Positions 23,479 through 34,877 of a stretch of DNA of 64,000 nucleotides are shown piece by piece; the first letter of the stretch is position 1; every line of letters starts with the position of its first letter. This stretch comes from Linderina pennispora (lineage: Eukaryota > Kickxellomycota > Kickxellomycetes > Kickxellales > Kickxellaceae): positions 62,001 through 126,000 of the forward strand of contig NW_024468264.1 of the NCBI RefSeq assembly GCF_002104995.1. The letters are read 5' to 3'. A model generated the notes under the pieces. The model was not told the DNA's origin and did not search any database. It was given only the letters and a program-made list of their open reading frames with translations. The position numbers and the translations under genes are program-made.

Positions 23479-26065
23479 ATGGCGAGTGACCGGGATCCGC
23501 GGATGGCGCCGGCTATGCATGCGTGGCGGGCAAAGCAGCGGCGGATATCGCAGATGCCGTGCATTCTACGCATGCCGATGTTTGAAACCGACTCGCGTTC
23601 GGTCGGAGCGCCTTCCGTGTGTGCCATTGCAGTGACAGGCATGTCGCCATTGGTGACTACCGACCAGCTAAAGGTGCATTTTCTGAACTTTGGTCGCTGT
23701 GGGCAGTGTGCGGCTCGGCTACGACATGTCTACTGGCTCGAGTCTGGGAATCGCCCGGTCGAGTTTGTGGGGGCACCCAATGCACCACACCCGCGGATGG
23801 CAGCCAAGGAGGCAATTGAGTCGGGAGGGTCGATTAGGGCTGGAGACAAGCCTGTGCAGATACTGGTAGATGTCGACGGTACATTCCAGGGCATTTACGA
23901 TGGAATGCTGCGAGAGATTGATGAGGCAGAGCGGCGAAAGCAGGACCTGATGGCTCGAGCACCGCAGGTTGCTCCCTTGACACAGCGCAGCAGCGGTCCC
24001 AAAGATGACACAGGCGCAGTACGAATTCCTCGGTCCAGCATATCGTTTTCAGCCAATTCCGAGGACACGGTGTTTCGGTTCTTTGAGCGGTACCGGCCCA
24101 CAGGCGTGGTGCGTGATGGCGGCTACTGGTTTGTTCTGTTTGCTGCAGAGCGTGATGCACATCGGTGCCAGCGGCTGTGCGATAAGAACATTTACCAGGG
24201 CCGGGCAATTGACGTCGAGCTGTATGAGCCTGCAGATCGATCGCGGTTATCTGAGCTGGCAAAGGGCATCAAGCGCCGTGGGACGGTCAATGACAGCAGC
24301 GCAGGCTATCCGCGGCGACAGGAGCCAGGGACTAGAGGCACGGCCATTCGAGATGGACGATCCTCGGCTGCACGAATTGGTGCATGAGATGATGGTGCGC
24401 GAGCTGTCGAGCGCGTTTGTCATGGACGTTCAGAAGCGGCGAATGCACACGCTGGTCAAGGATTTCATGAATCCGCCGCCTGTACGTGCAGCAGCAGCAC
24501 CGCTGCATACACTGCGACCACTGGGCGATATTACGGAGCGGCTGAAGAAGCTAGACCGCAAATCGGTAGTGGCGCGACCAGCGGCAGCAGCAACAGCGGC
24601 AGCAGGGATTGACACAGCGGCCATGGTAAAGCAACTTACTCACAGCAAAAGCAGCAGCAGCACGCTGTCGCGACCGGAATCAAGTCCGCTGTTCAACTCT
24701 GTGCTGTCGGACCTGCCCAGCTTCCGGCGTGGCGGCGGAGTAACACAGACAAAAAAGAGTCGGCTTAGAGCCACCGAGCCCCAGCGAAATGTCTTGGACA
24801 GCGAGTCTAGCGCACACGAGCTGCCAAAGGTATCCTCGACCGAGTCGATGAGGAAGCTGGGGCGCAGCAAAAGGAAATTCAGCGATTCGGAGATGGCCGG
24901 CGATTCAGATGTATTGTCAATTGCCGACAAGCCACGGCAAAAGCGTGGTCCAGGGCGGCCGCGCAAAAAGCCCTTGCTGCGGGCAGTTGACAGCGACGTG
25001 TCTGATGCGGCCGCTACCGACGATGACGGCGACGAAGATGACAGCGACGAGTACGAGATAGAAGTGGATGAGCTGATGCGGCCGATCAAGCCCAAAAAGA
25101 CGCGTGTGCCGGGGGTCAAGAGCAACAAGAAGCCCCGACGCGATAGCCAGCTTCTGGACCTGTCGTCGCAGCCCGGAACTCCGTTAGCGCTGACGCTGAC
25201 CGAAGAGTCGGCTGATTCTGTGGAGGTGGCACCAGCACTGCCGGAGAACTCAACAGGGTCGGCCAGAACTCAGGGATACAGCGCAATCTCCAAAGAGCTG
25301 AAGGCGCTATATTTGCCGCAGCTGCATGCGCAGCTTCACTGGTCGGCTAACTTCTTCAGCGGCATGGACATGGCAGTGTCGGCGCGTCTGCGTGGGTTTG
25401 CCGAAAAGGCCAGCAACGGCGAGCGCAACGGGCGGGGCAAGCGCGGGGGCATGTCGAATGTCAGCGACGCGAGCCTATTCTACTCGCTGTCGCATGCGGC
25501 GGCCGGGTCGTCATCGTCGCGGACGCATCGGGCAGCCAACCGCAAGCTGCGGGCAGAGTTCAGCCTGGGCGGCAGCAGCAACAGCCACGGCGGCGGCGAC
25601 GGCTCGGATCTGCTGCGGTTCAACCAGCTTGAGTCGCGGACGAAGAAGCTGCGGTTCTCCAAGAGTGCAATTCACGACTGGGGGTTGTTTGCAAGCGAGC
25701 CGATATACCAGGGCGAGTTTGTGATCGAGTACATTGGCGAGCGGTTCCGCGGGGCATTGGAGGATATCCGCGAGGCACAGTATGAGTACGAGGGCATTGG
25801 CAGCAGCTACCTGTTCCGGATCGACAGCGAGACGGTGCTGGATGCGACCAAGTGCGGCAACGTTGCCCGGTTCATCAACCACAGCTGCGACCCCAACTGC
25901 TTTGCCAAGACCATCGTGGCAGATGGCACCAAGCGCATCGTCATTTATGCAAGCCAAGACATTAACGTTGGAGAAGAAGTAACGTACGACTACAAGTTCC
26001 CGCCAGAGGACATCAAGATCCCGTGCCTGTGTGGATCGGTCAACTGCCGTGGCTACCTGAACTAG
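23479..26065 (+). CDS. SET1: Histone H3-K4 methyltransferase Set1
   Basis: The catalytic subunit of COMPASS, which methylates histone H3 Lys4 at active genes. The N-terminal part has an RRM-like segment ([20 protein letters not shown]) and a second RRM-like segment starting at [19 protein letters not shown] long acidic/basic disordered linker follows, with an AT-hook-like [10 protein letters not shown]. Then come an n-SET region ([40 protein letters not shown]) and the SET domain with [11 protein letters not shown], followed by post-[16 protein letters not shown]. One apparent insertion near 24330 breaks the frame; corrected length is about 861 residues, shorter than the 1080 of yeast Set1. 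The ATG at 23479 is a minimal start, since coding-like sequence upstream may extend it. No intron is seen. Confidence 0.92.
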
Positions 26066-26883
26066 TAGATTTGCTGTTACTACGTGTTCTTTTTCAGAAA
26101 ACCCTTCGTTTTTATTTTGCTTCGGAAAATAGCAGACTTCTGAAACACTGGAGAATCCAGACCTTTGCATGCATCCAGCTTATCGGAATGTGCGTGTGGG
26201 GGGCTATTTGGAGTTTCAATGCGCGTAGAACAGACAGCGGTACTGCCAGTGCAGGCATGGCTTGATTATCTGTGGCTAGTGTGTGGGTTGGTGGTGGCGC
26301 GCTTGACAAATGCGATAGGCAAGTCGGATTCCGTTTAGAAGCAGCAGCATCAGCAGCAGTTTGTGTACCGCCGTTGACATCATGCCGCACCCATGGCATT
26401 TTGGCTGGGGCAAGCACACGGTTGAGCAGCACGAGAGGGCATTGACATGACCACACATATGTGCCTACTTGCCAATCGCTGATTATTTTGCTTGGTGCGC
26501 CAATCGAGCAGCCCTGGCTCGCTGACAAGAGGAAAACCAGAACTTGGCGAGAGCATGGTGGTCAAAAGGGGGGTTTACTGCAGCATCAGAGAGCGATCAC
26601 TCCGGAAGCCGGCAGTCGCGCACAGAGCAAAAAGGAAAACAAAGAGCGGGGTCATCCTGAATGGCGAACAGTGATATATCGGCGACGCAGAAGACGACAG
26701 TGGGCATAGAAAAAAGGTGAATCACTTGGGAAAAGCAGTTATTGTGGTGGCTGGTTGGTGGGCATTCTGTTGTTTTGGCGCTTGTGCCCAGCACCAAGCA
26801 GCAGCAGGAGCACATCTTTCACACATCCACCGCCTGGCCCAAGACACCCCTTTTTCCTCCTTTTCTATTTTTTTTCGGCAAGC
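26066..26883. other. Intergenic region between SET1 and the PFKFB gene
   Basis: No gene is supported on either strand. The last bases before the next start codon are T- and C-rich. Confidence 0.55.
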
Positions 26884-28980
26884 ATGAGGTAAGAAATATG
26901 TCAACCGCTCTGCTCCACGGGGTTTGCGGATGCGAAAAAAATATTCTCCTATCATGCATCATCTGCTTCGTTGTGTTGTCGTGATCGATTAACGATTTGC
27001 ACTATCGATGGTGTAGCGAGCGACTCCTCCGCATCCCGTACGCGAACCTGGACGCAACAGTGGGCTCGAGCCCCATCGGGGCGCTGTTTGACACGCCGCG
27101 GTTTGCCAACACGGCTCCATTCTACCGCATGCAGCGGTTTGGTAAGTAGAGGGGGACAGAGAGCCAGAGAAAAGGTCTGCAGGTCGCGTGCAGAGGGACA
27201 GAAGTGATCGGCGGAAAAGAATTTTTCAGCAGAAATTGGCGGGGGTGGGGCGGGGTCAAAACGGACACTAGTTTTATGGCGATTTTCTTTTTCGAGCCCA
27301 CTAATAGCGCGTCTGTGATTATTGACCCGACGGAAAAAGGCCAGTGCTGCCGATTCGCTACTTTCCTTCTGCTTACAAAATTTTTATATACTATGCTTGT
27401 ATTAGGACACGGAGACGCACACACAGACAGCGACCACCGGCTGGTGGTGGTGATGGTGGGGCTGCCGGCGCGCGGCAAGAGCTACATAGTCAAGAAGCTG
27501 AAGCGGTACCTGTCGTGGCTGGGGTTCCAGACAAAAATCTTCAACGTGGGCGACCGGCGGCGGCTAGCGGGCACCATCGAGGACTTTGAGCCGGCTCAGA
27601 AGCGCATGGAGGACGAGGCATGTGCAGAGTGCGAGACGCCGCAGAGCGCCGACGGGTGCGCGGGGTGCGCGACCCGGCACTCGTCGGACTTCTTCGACCC
27701 CGACAATGCGCGGGCCAGCCAGCTGCGCGAGCAGGTGGCAATGGATGTGCTGGACGACCTGCTGCGGTGGCTGCAGGCAGGCGGGCAGATCGCGATCCAC
27801 GACGCGACAAACTCGACGATCGCGCGGCGGCGGGCGCTGATCGAGCGCATCGGCGGATTTGCCGACGTCAACCTGCTGTTTGTCGAGAGCATCTGCACGG
27901 ACCAAGGCCATCATCAACCGCAATATCCGGCTCAAGACGCAGAGCCCCGACTACCTGGGCATGGACCCGGCAGTGGCCGAGGCAGACTTCCGCGCGCGGC
28001 TGCGTAACTACGAGCGCGCATACACAACCTATCGGCGTGGCCGAGGAGAAGCAGGCGGTGCAGTATTGCAAGATTGTAGATGTGGGCACCAAGGTGATTG
28101 CATACAACATCCAGGGCTTCCTCGAGAGCCAGGTGGTATTCTATCTGATGAACATGAATCTGCAGCCACGCGTCATCTATATCACGCGTCACGGCGAGAG
28201 CCAAGACAACGCTGCCGGCCGCATCGGCGGCGACGCGTGTCTGTCGGACACCGGCCGCCAATATGCACAGGCGCTAGCGCGGTTCATTGACCGGCGGCGT
28301 AGCGAGTTCGGCGCCGAGGTGGCTGCGAGCAACCAGAAGATGGGCCATTTCGCGGGCAGCAACGGGTCCTCGGCAGCGCCGGCCTTCGAGGTGTGGACCG
28401 TCGATGCTGCGTCGCACAATGGAGACGGCCGAGCACTTTGACGCGACGCAGTACCGCATCAAGCACATCCGGTCATTGAATGAGATCTATGCGGGGAAGT
28501 GCGAGGGCATGACATATGCTGAGATTGCTGCCCAGTACCCCGACGAGTTCGAGGCGCGCCAGCTTGACAAGTTTTACTACCGCTACCCGGGCATTGGCGG
28601 CGAGTCGTATGCCGATGTGGTGCTGCGCCTGCAGCAGGTCATTGTCGAGCTGGAGCGCATCCGCCACTCGGTGCTGCTGGTGACTCATCGCGCCTATGGC
28701 CCGCACCCTGCTGGCCTACTTCATGGACATCCCCACCACACACATGCCCGACATGGAGCTGCCGCTGGGCTACGTCTATGCCTGCGAGCCCCGTCCCTTT
28801 GGCAACTTCTTGCGTGTCTGGCGCTACGTGCCTGACATTGACGACTTTGAGGAAATCGATGCCGCATCCACCCTGAAAATCAGGTACCCCGAGATTCTCA
28901 TGCCCGACCGCACTGCCACACCGCCACTGCCATCGCCTGCCGAAACAACATGTTCTGCCAGGAACACCAAGCTGCTGTAG
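26884..28980 (+). CDS. 6-phosphofructo-2-kinase/fructose-2,6-bisphosphatase
   Basis: A bifunctional enzyme that makes and breaks fructose-2,6-bisphosphate, the allosteric switch between glycolysis and gluconeogenesis. Exon 1 is only five coding bases (ATGAG, 26884-26888), exon 2 is 27017-27141 and exon 3 is 27406-28980; the introns are 128 and 264 bases. The spliced start reads [20 protein letters not shown]. The kinase domain has the P-loop [18 protein letters not shown] and GAPD-type [10 protein letters not shown]. The phosphatase domain has the phospho-acceptor [28 protein letters not shown] and [14 protein letters not shown] (after correction). Four apparent insertions occur, near 27904, 28030, 28404 and 28694. 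Corrected length is 566 residues. Both catalytic halves look intact apart from the frame breaks, so a bifunctional enzyme is expected. Confidence 0.92.
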
Positions 28981-29007
28981 CCCCAGCATCCACTTTTCTG
29001 TTGATAC

Positions 29008-29013
29008 AATAAA
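29008..29013 (+). terminator. Polyadenylation signal of the PFKFB gene
   Basis: AATAAA 28 bases downstream of the stop codon. Confidence 0.5.
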
Positions 29014-29311
29014 CGCCCTCGTCAGTTCCGGCGGCTATTTTTGGCCCTCTGCACCGATGTTCTATGGAAACGGCGTGGATTTGTGAGTGACGCGGGAGTG
29101 CCAAGAAGCCCTCGTCCTCATCTGCTCCAGCATGGCCCCTGCTGCTGCCTAGTGCAACCACCTCTTCTCCCCTCCCCCTGTGGAACAGCCGATGCGCTAA
29201 TCCGTAGGTGTGCTCCCTTGGGTCTTTTTTTACTCGGAGTTCTTCTCTTCTCTTTTCCTCCCTCAGTTATTTATCCCTCTAAACTACCAAGTATCTTTCC
29301 TAAAAACAGAA

Positions 29312-32300
29312 ATGGCGCCCCGACCGAACCGCATAATCGCCGCGGTTCTGGTATCGCTGTTGCTGCTGTCTCTGCTCATGCAGGGCCCACCAAATCAAGC
29401 ACTTGCCAGCCCTATTTCGACTTCCCTGCCTAACCTGGCTGAATTCAATGCATTTCCCACAGAACCCGTGGCCCCAAGCATGACTGCCGCATCCGGGCCC
29501 GCTGTCTCGTCCAACACCACGCATTCAGTCGGCAGAGGCGGCCCGGAGGGCGAGTGCTGGCGCGCAATCCACGTCAAGCCGATGACATGCAAGGGGATCC
29601 GTAAGCACTGCACAGGCTACGGCAAAGGTGCCCTGGACTATATCGACATATACTATTGCTCATCGGCGTCATGGCGCCCAGCGCTGGTGGTGCTGATGGC
29701 TGGGTGGGTCGCGCTGCTGTTTATATGGCTGGGCGTGTCTGCCTCCGACTACTTTTCGCCCAATATCAGCACTGTGGTCAAGCTGCTGCACCTGCCCGAG
29801 AGCATCGCCGGTGTCACCCTGCTGGCCTTTGGCAATGGCGCCCCCGACCTGTTCGGCACGTACAGCGCTGTCAAGGCCGGCAGCGGCGCCCTGGCTATTG
29901 GCCAGCTGATCGGCAGCGCATCGTTCATTACCAGCGTCGTAGTTGGCGCAACCACCCTGGTCGTGCCCGCGTATGTCGTCAACCCAATGCCATATTTGCG
30001 TGAGCTGTGGTTCTTTGTCGCTGCTGTCGCCACCATGGCTGTTATCATTGTCACTGGCCGACTGACCCGCGTGCTGGCGCTGTGTATGGTCGGGTTGTAC
30101 CTGCTGTATGCTGTCACTGTCGTCATTACTACGTATTATGAGCACAGGCTGAGCAACTACTTTTACGGCAAGGCAGCAATAGACGTGTCTGAGGACGACG
30201 AAGTGCCTGACGTAGCTATCCAGCTACAACACAGCCCGATCGCAGCCCCGGCCCTTGTTGTCAGCGAGCCAGATGAGAGCTTGAGCCTGGACCACGCATC
30301 GCTGGTTCACAGAGGCAACGATGCATTGACCGAGAGAGCGCTGTCTGTTGCTGCTGGGAGTAAGGAGCATGACTCTGGGGACGACGAGAACCCCGAGCAG
30401 GCATTTGAGGAGTTTTTGCTCTACCATCGCCGGTCGATGCTGACGGCTGTCGAGTTGACAGATTTCATGGCCTGCGCTGAAGGCCGCACGGGAGGAGGCG
30501 CGCAGACAGACCCTACAGGCTCACAACTCGATGCCTATGCTCGGCATACATTCGGGCTATCCCCCAGCCCATACTAGCGACCCTGCTGGTGCTGCTGAAT
30601 CGGATGGTAGTGACGAGTACCTGGAGACTGCCACGTCCCAAGCTATCAACTGCGTGGACCACTCAGAGTTCAGCACACCGACACCTACCCCGCCATGGTC
30701 AAACTACACGATGCTTCCGCATACCAACATCTTGATCGAGAGGTCGCCGTCGCACGACTTGGAGATGAGCGTGAGGCCAGACAGTGATTCGGTACGGTCG
30801 ATCCGTCTGGCCAAATCGCCCAATCTCCATCTGTCTCCATCTGTCTTCCGCTCCGAGCCTAATTTGCTGAAGAAGTGGATTGCAGGGCCAGTCGGCAGCC
30901 CAGCAGGCACACACCGCAGTGCCGCCCACACCGCAGATCCAGATCCGTCCTGCCTCGGCGAATCCGCCAGACCGGCTAGTGAGCAGAGCTGCTAGTCCTG
31001 AATCTGATACGCCGGTAGAAGTGGAGGAGCTAGGCCAGGCAAGGTGCCAGGACAGCGGCCATTCGGAAGCAACGGCAAGAGCAGGCTGCTATCCCGACTA
31101 TCTGGGTGCAACCGCCAACTCCCCTGCCACCACCGCGTCGGAAACTGCACCACCTGCAGGATGCAGCCGATAAATGTCCATCTTCGCCAAAATCGGCCTC
31201 TGACCGCTCGTCGCACAGCTCAAGCATTGCCAGCTATACCAAGCTCGATACCCAGCCCGCACCTGAGCATTGTCCCGCATAGCTTTACCCGTCCTAGCTC
31301 CAGCTGGAGCTCGGTGTCGGCGCGTATGAGCAGAGGATGGCGTGGCCGGGGCATTGCACTACTGCGCTGTTGCATCCCGACCCTGCGCCATTGGCGGGCA
31401 GACGCGACCATGCTTCGCAAGTTCTTTATTGTATATAGTGCAGTTCCTATGCTACTGCTGACCTTGACCGTACCCGTGTTAACCCGCCCGCCGCCGAGGC
31501 CAGCCAAGACATCGAGCCCGGCTGTGGCCCCTGCGTTTAGAATGCCGGCCACTGTTGATGACGACCAAAGCCCGATGATGGAGCAGGCGATCCACATGGG
31601 TGTCCAGCGGCAGCTTCAAATGCCGCATTCGCCAAAGCGCACATCGTCACCGGACAATCGGCTGCCCTGCCACTCTGAGTCGCCAGCCTGCATTCCACGC
31701 CGCTGCTCCTTGCCCTCTGACTGCCCGGTGCTGCTACAGCCCGACGAATCGGCGCGCCTGCTTCCCGAGCACAGCGATCTAGTGAGCTACGAAGCCAACA
31801 ACCGCCAGGAGCACCTGGAGCTACACAGCCGCCACATGAGCCTGGTTAGCAACCGCAGCAAATTTGTCGGCCATAGCTTCCCGACCGGTATCTCGCCGAC
31901 GCAGTCCTTTAGTGCCGCCAGTGGATTCTCGTTCGAAACAAACATGTCTCAAGGCATGTGGCTGGCAGCCGTGGATCCTCACCAGATCGTGTGGGCCAAA
32001 CGTGTCATACGCTATGTGTGCATTGTCATGACCGCCATGTTCCTGTACTGCATGCTGTGCAGGGCAATGCCGCAGCTACTAGTCATCATGCCGCGCGCCA
32101 TCGGGTGTGTCGGAGTGAGCATGTTCCTTTTGCTGTCCATTTGTACATATGAGCACTGCGTGCCAGACTCGTATGTGATCCGTGTCCTACCGTGCTTTTT
32201 TGGGTTCCTGAGCGGTCTGTCGTGGATCTATCTCATTGCTGACGAAATCGTAGCCATCACACAGACGCTGGGTCTGGTCATGGACATTAGCGAAGAGATC

Positions 32301-32669
32301 CTGGGGCTGACTTTGGTTGGACTCGGCAACAGCGTTGGCGACCTGGTTACCAACGTCACTCTGGCTACCATGGGCTATCCGACTATGGCTCTGGCCGCAT
32401 GCTTTGGTGGGCCCATGGTCAACATTTTGCTGGGCGTTGGCACGGCAGCCGTCAGCGCCATGTCACATAGGGGCTCGAATGGCGATGCAGTCGAGATACA
32501 GATCTCGTCGAAGTCGATCATGGTCAGCACCGCGTGCCTGCTGTTCAACACTCTGGTGTATGTCGTCATCGTGCCGCGCCAGCAGTACCGCATGACTCGT
32601 GCAGTTGGCCTGGCAGCAATGGCCGTGTATTTTGTGGGCATGACGGTAAACGTGTACTCCGAGTTGTAA
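29312..32669 (+). CDS. Na+/Ca2+ exchanger-like cation antiporter (NCLX/Ecm27 type)
   Basis: A CaCA-superfamily membrane antiporter, probably exchanging Ca2+ for a monovalent cation in an internal membrane. It starts with a signal-like hydrophobic segment (IIAAVLVSLLLLSLLMQG). The first transmembrane half carries alpha-1 repeat GVTLLAFGNGAPDLFGTYSA, and the second carries alpha-2 repeat GLTLVGLGNSVGDLVTNVTL. Between them is a very large, Ser/Pro-rich loop of about 500 residues (roughly 30170-31800). The N-terminal lumenal segment has several Cys, as in the NCLX group. The reading frame changes at least four times within or at the edges of this loop (about 30565, 30890-30950, 31050-31080 and 31280); the halves containing the alpha repeats are clean. 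Corrected length is about 1117 residues. The substrate is not shown by the sequence. Confidence 0.85.
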
Positions 32670-32925
32670 ATGCAGTTAATAATATGGCAGTCATTTGTTG
32701 CATGAGAGGTTTTGATATGTGAAGTGTCAGTGGGAAAACATTGGACATGTACTGCCTGGAATATGCGCGGGTTTTCCTGCTGCCTGCCTCTGCTGCCTCC
32801 GTTTTCTGCCTGGATGCTACTGCTGCGCGGTAGAAGAGCTGGAATTGCCTGTTTGCGTCGATTTTTCTAGGAACCTAGCACTATTGCCATTCAAACACAG
32901 CAGTGTCTCGCTTGTCGCAATGTGG

Positions 32926-32931
32926 TATAAA
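32926..32931 (+). promoter_or_regulatory. TATA box of the Gly/Tyr-rich protein gene
   Basis: TATAAA within GTGGTATAAAGTC, 95 bases before the ATG, with a leader dominated by CAACAG units. Confidence 0.55.
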
Positions 32932-32990
32932 GTCCATGGTATCTGCACTATCCGTCATCTCAACAGCAACATCATCAACATTTTCTAACA

Positions 32991-33025
32991 ACACACCAAC
33001 AGCAACAGCAACAGCAACAGCAACA
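32991..33025 (+). repeat. CAACAG-rich 5' leader
   Basis: Near-perfect hexamer repeats (AACAGC units) run directly up to the start codon. Such unstructured leaders are common ahead of highly translated fungal secreted proteins. Confidence 0.6.
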
Positions 33026-33424
33026 ATGAACACTTTCGCTACGCTTGCTTCTCTTCTCGTCGCCTCATCGGCCGTTGTTTCTGCTACTCCTCAGATGGGC
33101 GGTGGCGCTTCTCCCCAGGGCTCCCCCATGGCTGGTCCCCAGGGCTCTCCGATGGCTGGCCCACAGGCCACTGGCGCTGGTCCTGAGGCTGCTGGCATGC
33201 ATGGCGCTGCTGGCCCCGCTGCTGGCGCTGCTGGCCCCTCGGGCACTCGCGGCAAGGGAATGTGGGCATACCCGTACTATGGTGGCATGTACGGTGGCTA
33301 CGGCGGTCTGTACGGTGGCTATGGCGGCTACCCGTACTACGGCGGCTACGGCGGCTATGGTGGCTACGGCGGCTATGGCGGTTATGGCGGCTACGGCTAC
33401 CCGTACTATGGCGGCTACTGGTAA
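33026..33424 (+). CDS. Small secreted Gly/Tyr-rich protein
   Basis: Intact 132-residue protein of no recognised family. Residues 1-20 (MNTFATLASLLVASSAVVSA) are a signal peptide. A middle part carries two exact copies of PQGSPMAGPQ and is rich in Ala and Gly. The C-terminal half is a run of GGYGGYGGYGGY units bracketed by AYPYYGGMYG and GYPYYGGYW; the three PYYGG elements are separated by the repeats. There is no Cys. The composition resembles structural or adhesive extracellular proteins and may allow tyrosine cross-linking in a wall or spore coat, which is inference. A strong TATA box and unstructured leader suggest high expression. Confidence 0.8.
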   Translation: MNTFATLASLLVASSAVVSATPQMGGGASPQGSPMAGPQGSPMAGPQATGAGPEAAGMHGAAGPAAGAAGPSGTRGKGMWAYPYYGGMYGGYGGLYGGYGGYPYYGGYGGYGGYGGYGGYGGYGYPYYGGYW

Positions 33425-33552
33425 ACTCTCACAAGAGCCTCTGCCTGTTTTTACAACGTAATATCTCTAGCGTCCTGCGCTGTGCGCCCGACTATTCTCA
33501 TAAAATGAATCATTTTACAACATTGAAAGATATTGTCATGTGCGCTCATACA

Positions 33553-34877
33553 CTAGTGCTGGAAGACAAACTCGTCGATAGTCTCGCCAGCAACGTTGCG
33601 TGCGACCCAGTGCAGCTGCTTATTCTCGATGTCCAAGCTGACGAAATGGTGATCAAAGTACGTGACATTGTACATCTGGTAGTCCTCAACCCTTTTCAGA
33701 TCCAGGCCGCCACCAGCACCACCAACGAATGGCATATGTGATTGAGTCGTTTGGTGCATACCCAGGGCCCCGATGCACCTGTAGACCTCTGGTAGTTGTG
33801 CTGGTGGCCAGAGATGACCAGGTGTACACCGTGTTTGCGGAATAGCGGGTCATACTCTGCCCGGATATGCTCGTCCCAGTGCTTTTCACCCTTGTCGTTC
33901 CACGCATATGGATCCCAGAACTCGACGTAGGGTGGAACATGGATCGCAATGATCTTGAATTCAGCGCCTTGGAACACCGCTGACTGCAACTCGCGCTTCA
34001 AAAACATACTCTGCTCCGGGGACGGGCATTCTGCGTCCAGCACAATGATGCGTGCTGTGCCCACGCTCACGCTGTGGTAGAACTGGTGGTATGTGCCGTT
34101 GGCCACCAATGTCTTGCTCAGATCCTCGGAATCAAACAGCCCATGGTACATGTCTGTGTAATAGTTGTGGTTGTCTGGTCGCCGGCTTTTGTCGTGGTCG
34201 TGGTTGCCTGGCACGAATATTATCGGCGAACGGTGCTGCAGGCCACCGACGTCTTCCAGTGGTGCAAAAAACTGGTTCTGCCAGTCTTCCAGCTTTTCGG
34301 GCATCTGGATAACATCGCCTGCATGCAAGGTCATGTCTGGATAGACACCAGGGCCGTAGAGTTTGCGGACTCTGCCCAGTACACGGCGGAAGTTTGCGGG
34401 TTCGTTCTGGTTGTCGGCCATCACCAGGACGCGGTGCAGGCTATGTTTAGCTGGTCTATGGATCCTGTACTGCTGTGTGCCTTGGCGGTAGTTGCTGACC
34501 TTGTAGAACACATCCGCAGCATTGCCAACTGGCCCGAAAATCGCCGTGTATCTGTGGTGGTTGGCGTCGATGCGCCTATACCTAGGCTCGACAGTTACAC
34601 GCCTCGAACCCTTAGCGTCATCCACCCACCATTCAACTACCGGATTCCCTGACGGGCATGATGACTCCCAGATAACAAAGTAGTGCGCATCGCCGTGCTC
34701 GAATATCATTGGGAGCTTGCGTATTGTGCACGGATAGAACCCGCTGTCGGAGAGCCATGTGCCCACTGTCGCGCGCAATGTCTGCACGCCTGGGTTGCCC
34801 AGAATCTTGATTAGAATCCAGAACGCAAGTATCTGGGAGACCACCAGGAGTGCGAGGCGCCGATAGTACAGCCTCAT
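33553..34877 (-). CDS. Membrane-anchored purple-acid-phosphatase-like metallophosphoesterase
   Basis: A calcineurin-like phosphoesterase. An N-terminal hydrophobic segment (LALLVVSQILAFWILIKILG) anchors it as a type II membrane or secreted protein. A beta-sandwich-like region follows, then the metal motifs in order: a DN motif in VLVMADNQNEP, AGDVIQMP, VPGNHDHD, AIHVPPYVEFW and GHQHNYQR. The frame breaks near 33790 with one base apparently missing; the continuation has the MPFVGGAGGGLDL segment and ends TIDEFVFQH. Corrected length is 441 residues. The ATG at 34877 was chosen just before the membrane segment; the frame stays open upstream to 35279 but reads like leader. Its substrate is unknown. 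Confidence 0.85.

Larger units (their letters stand above)
32670..33025. other. Promoter region of the Gly/Tyr-rich secreted protein gene
   Basis: Holds the TATA box at 32926 and a CAACAG-rich leader. No other gene is seen. Confidence 0.5.

Noticed and set aside
27142-27405. Frame open through PFKFB intron 2 (from 27204)
   Set aside because: Good donor and acceptor sites flank it and splicing gives the conserved N-terminus; the open frame in the intron is chance.
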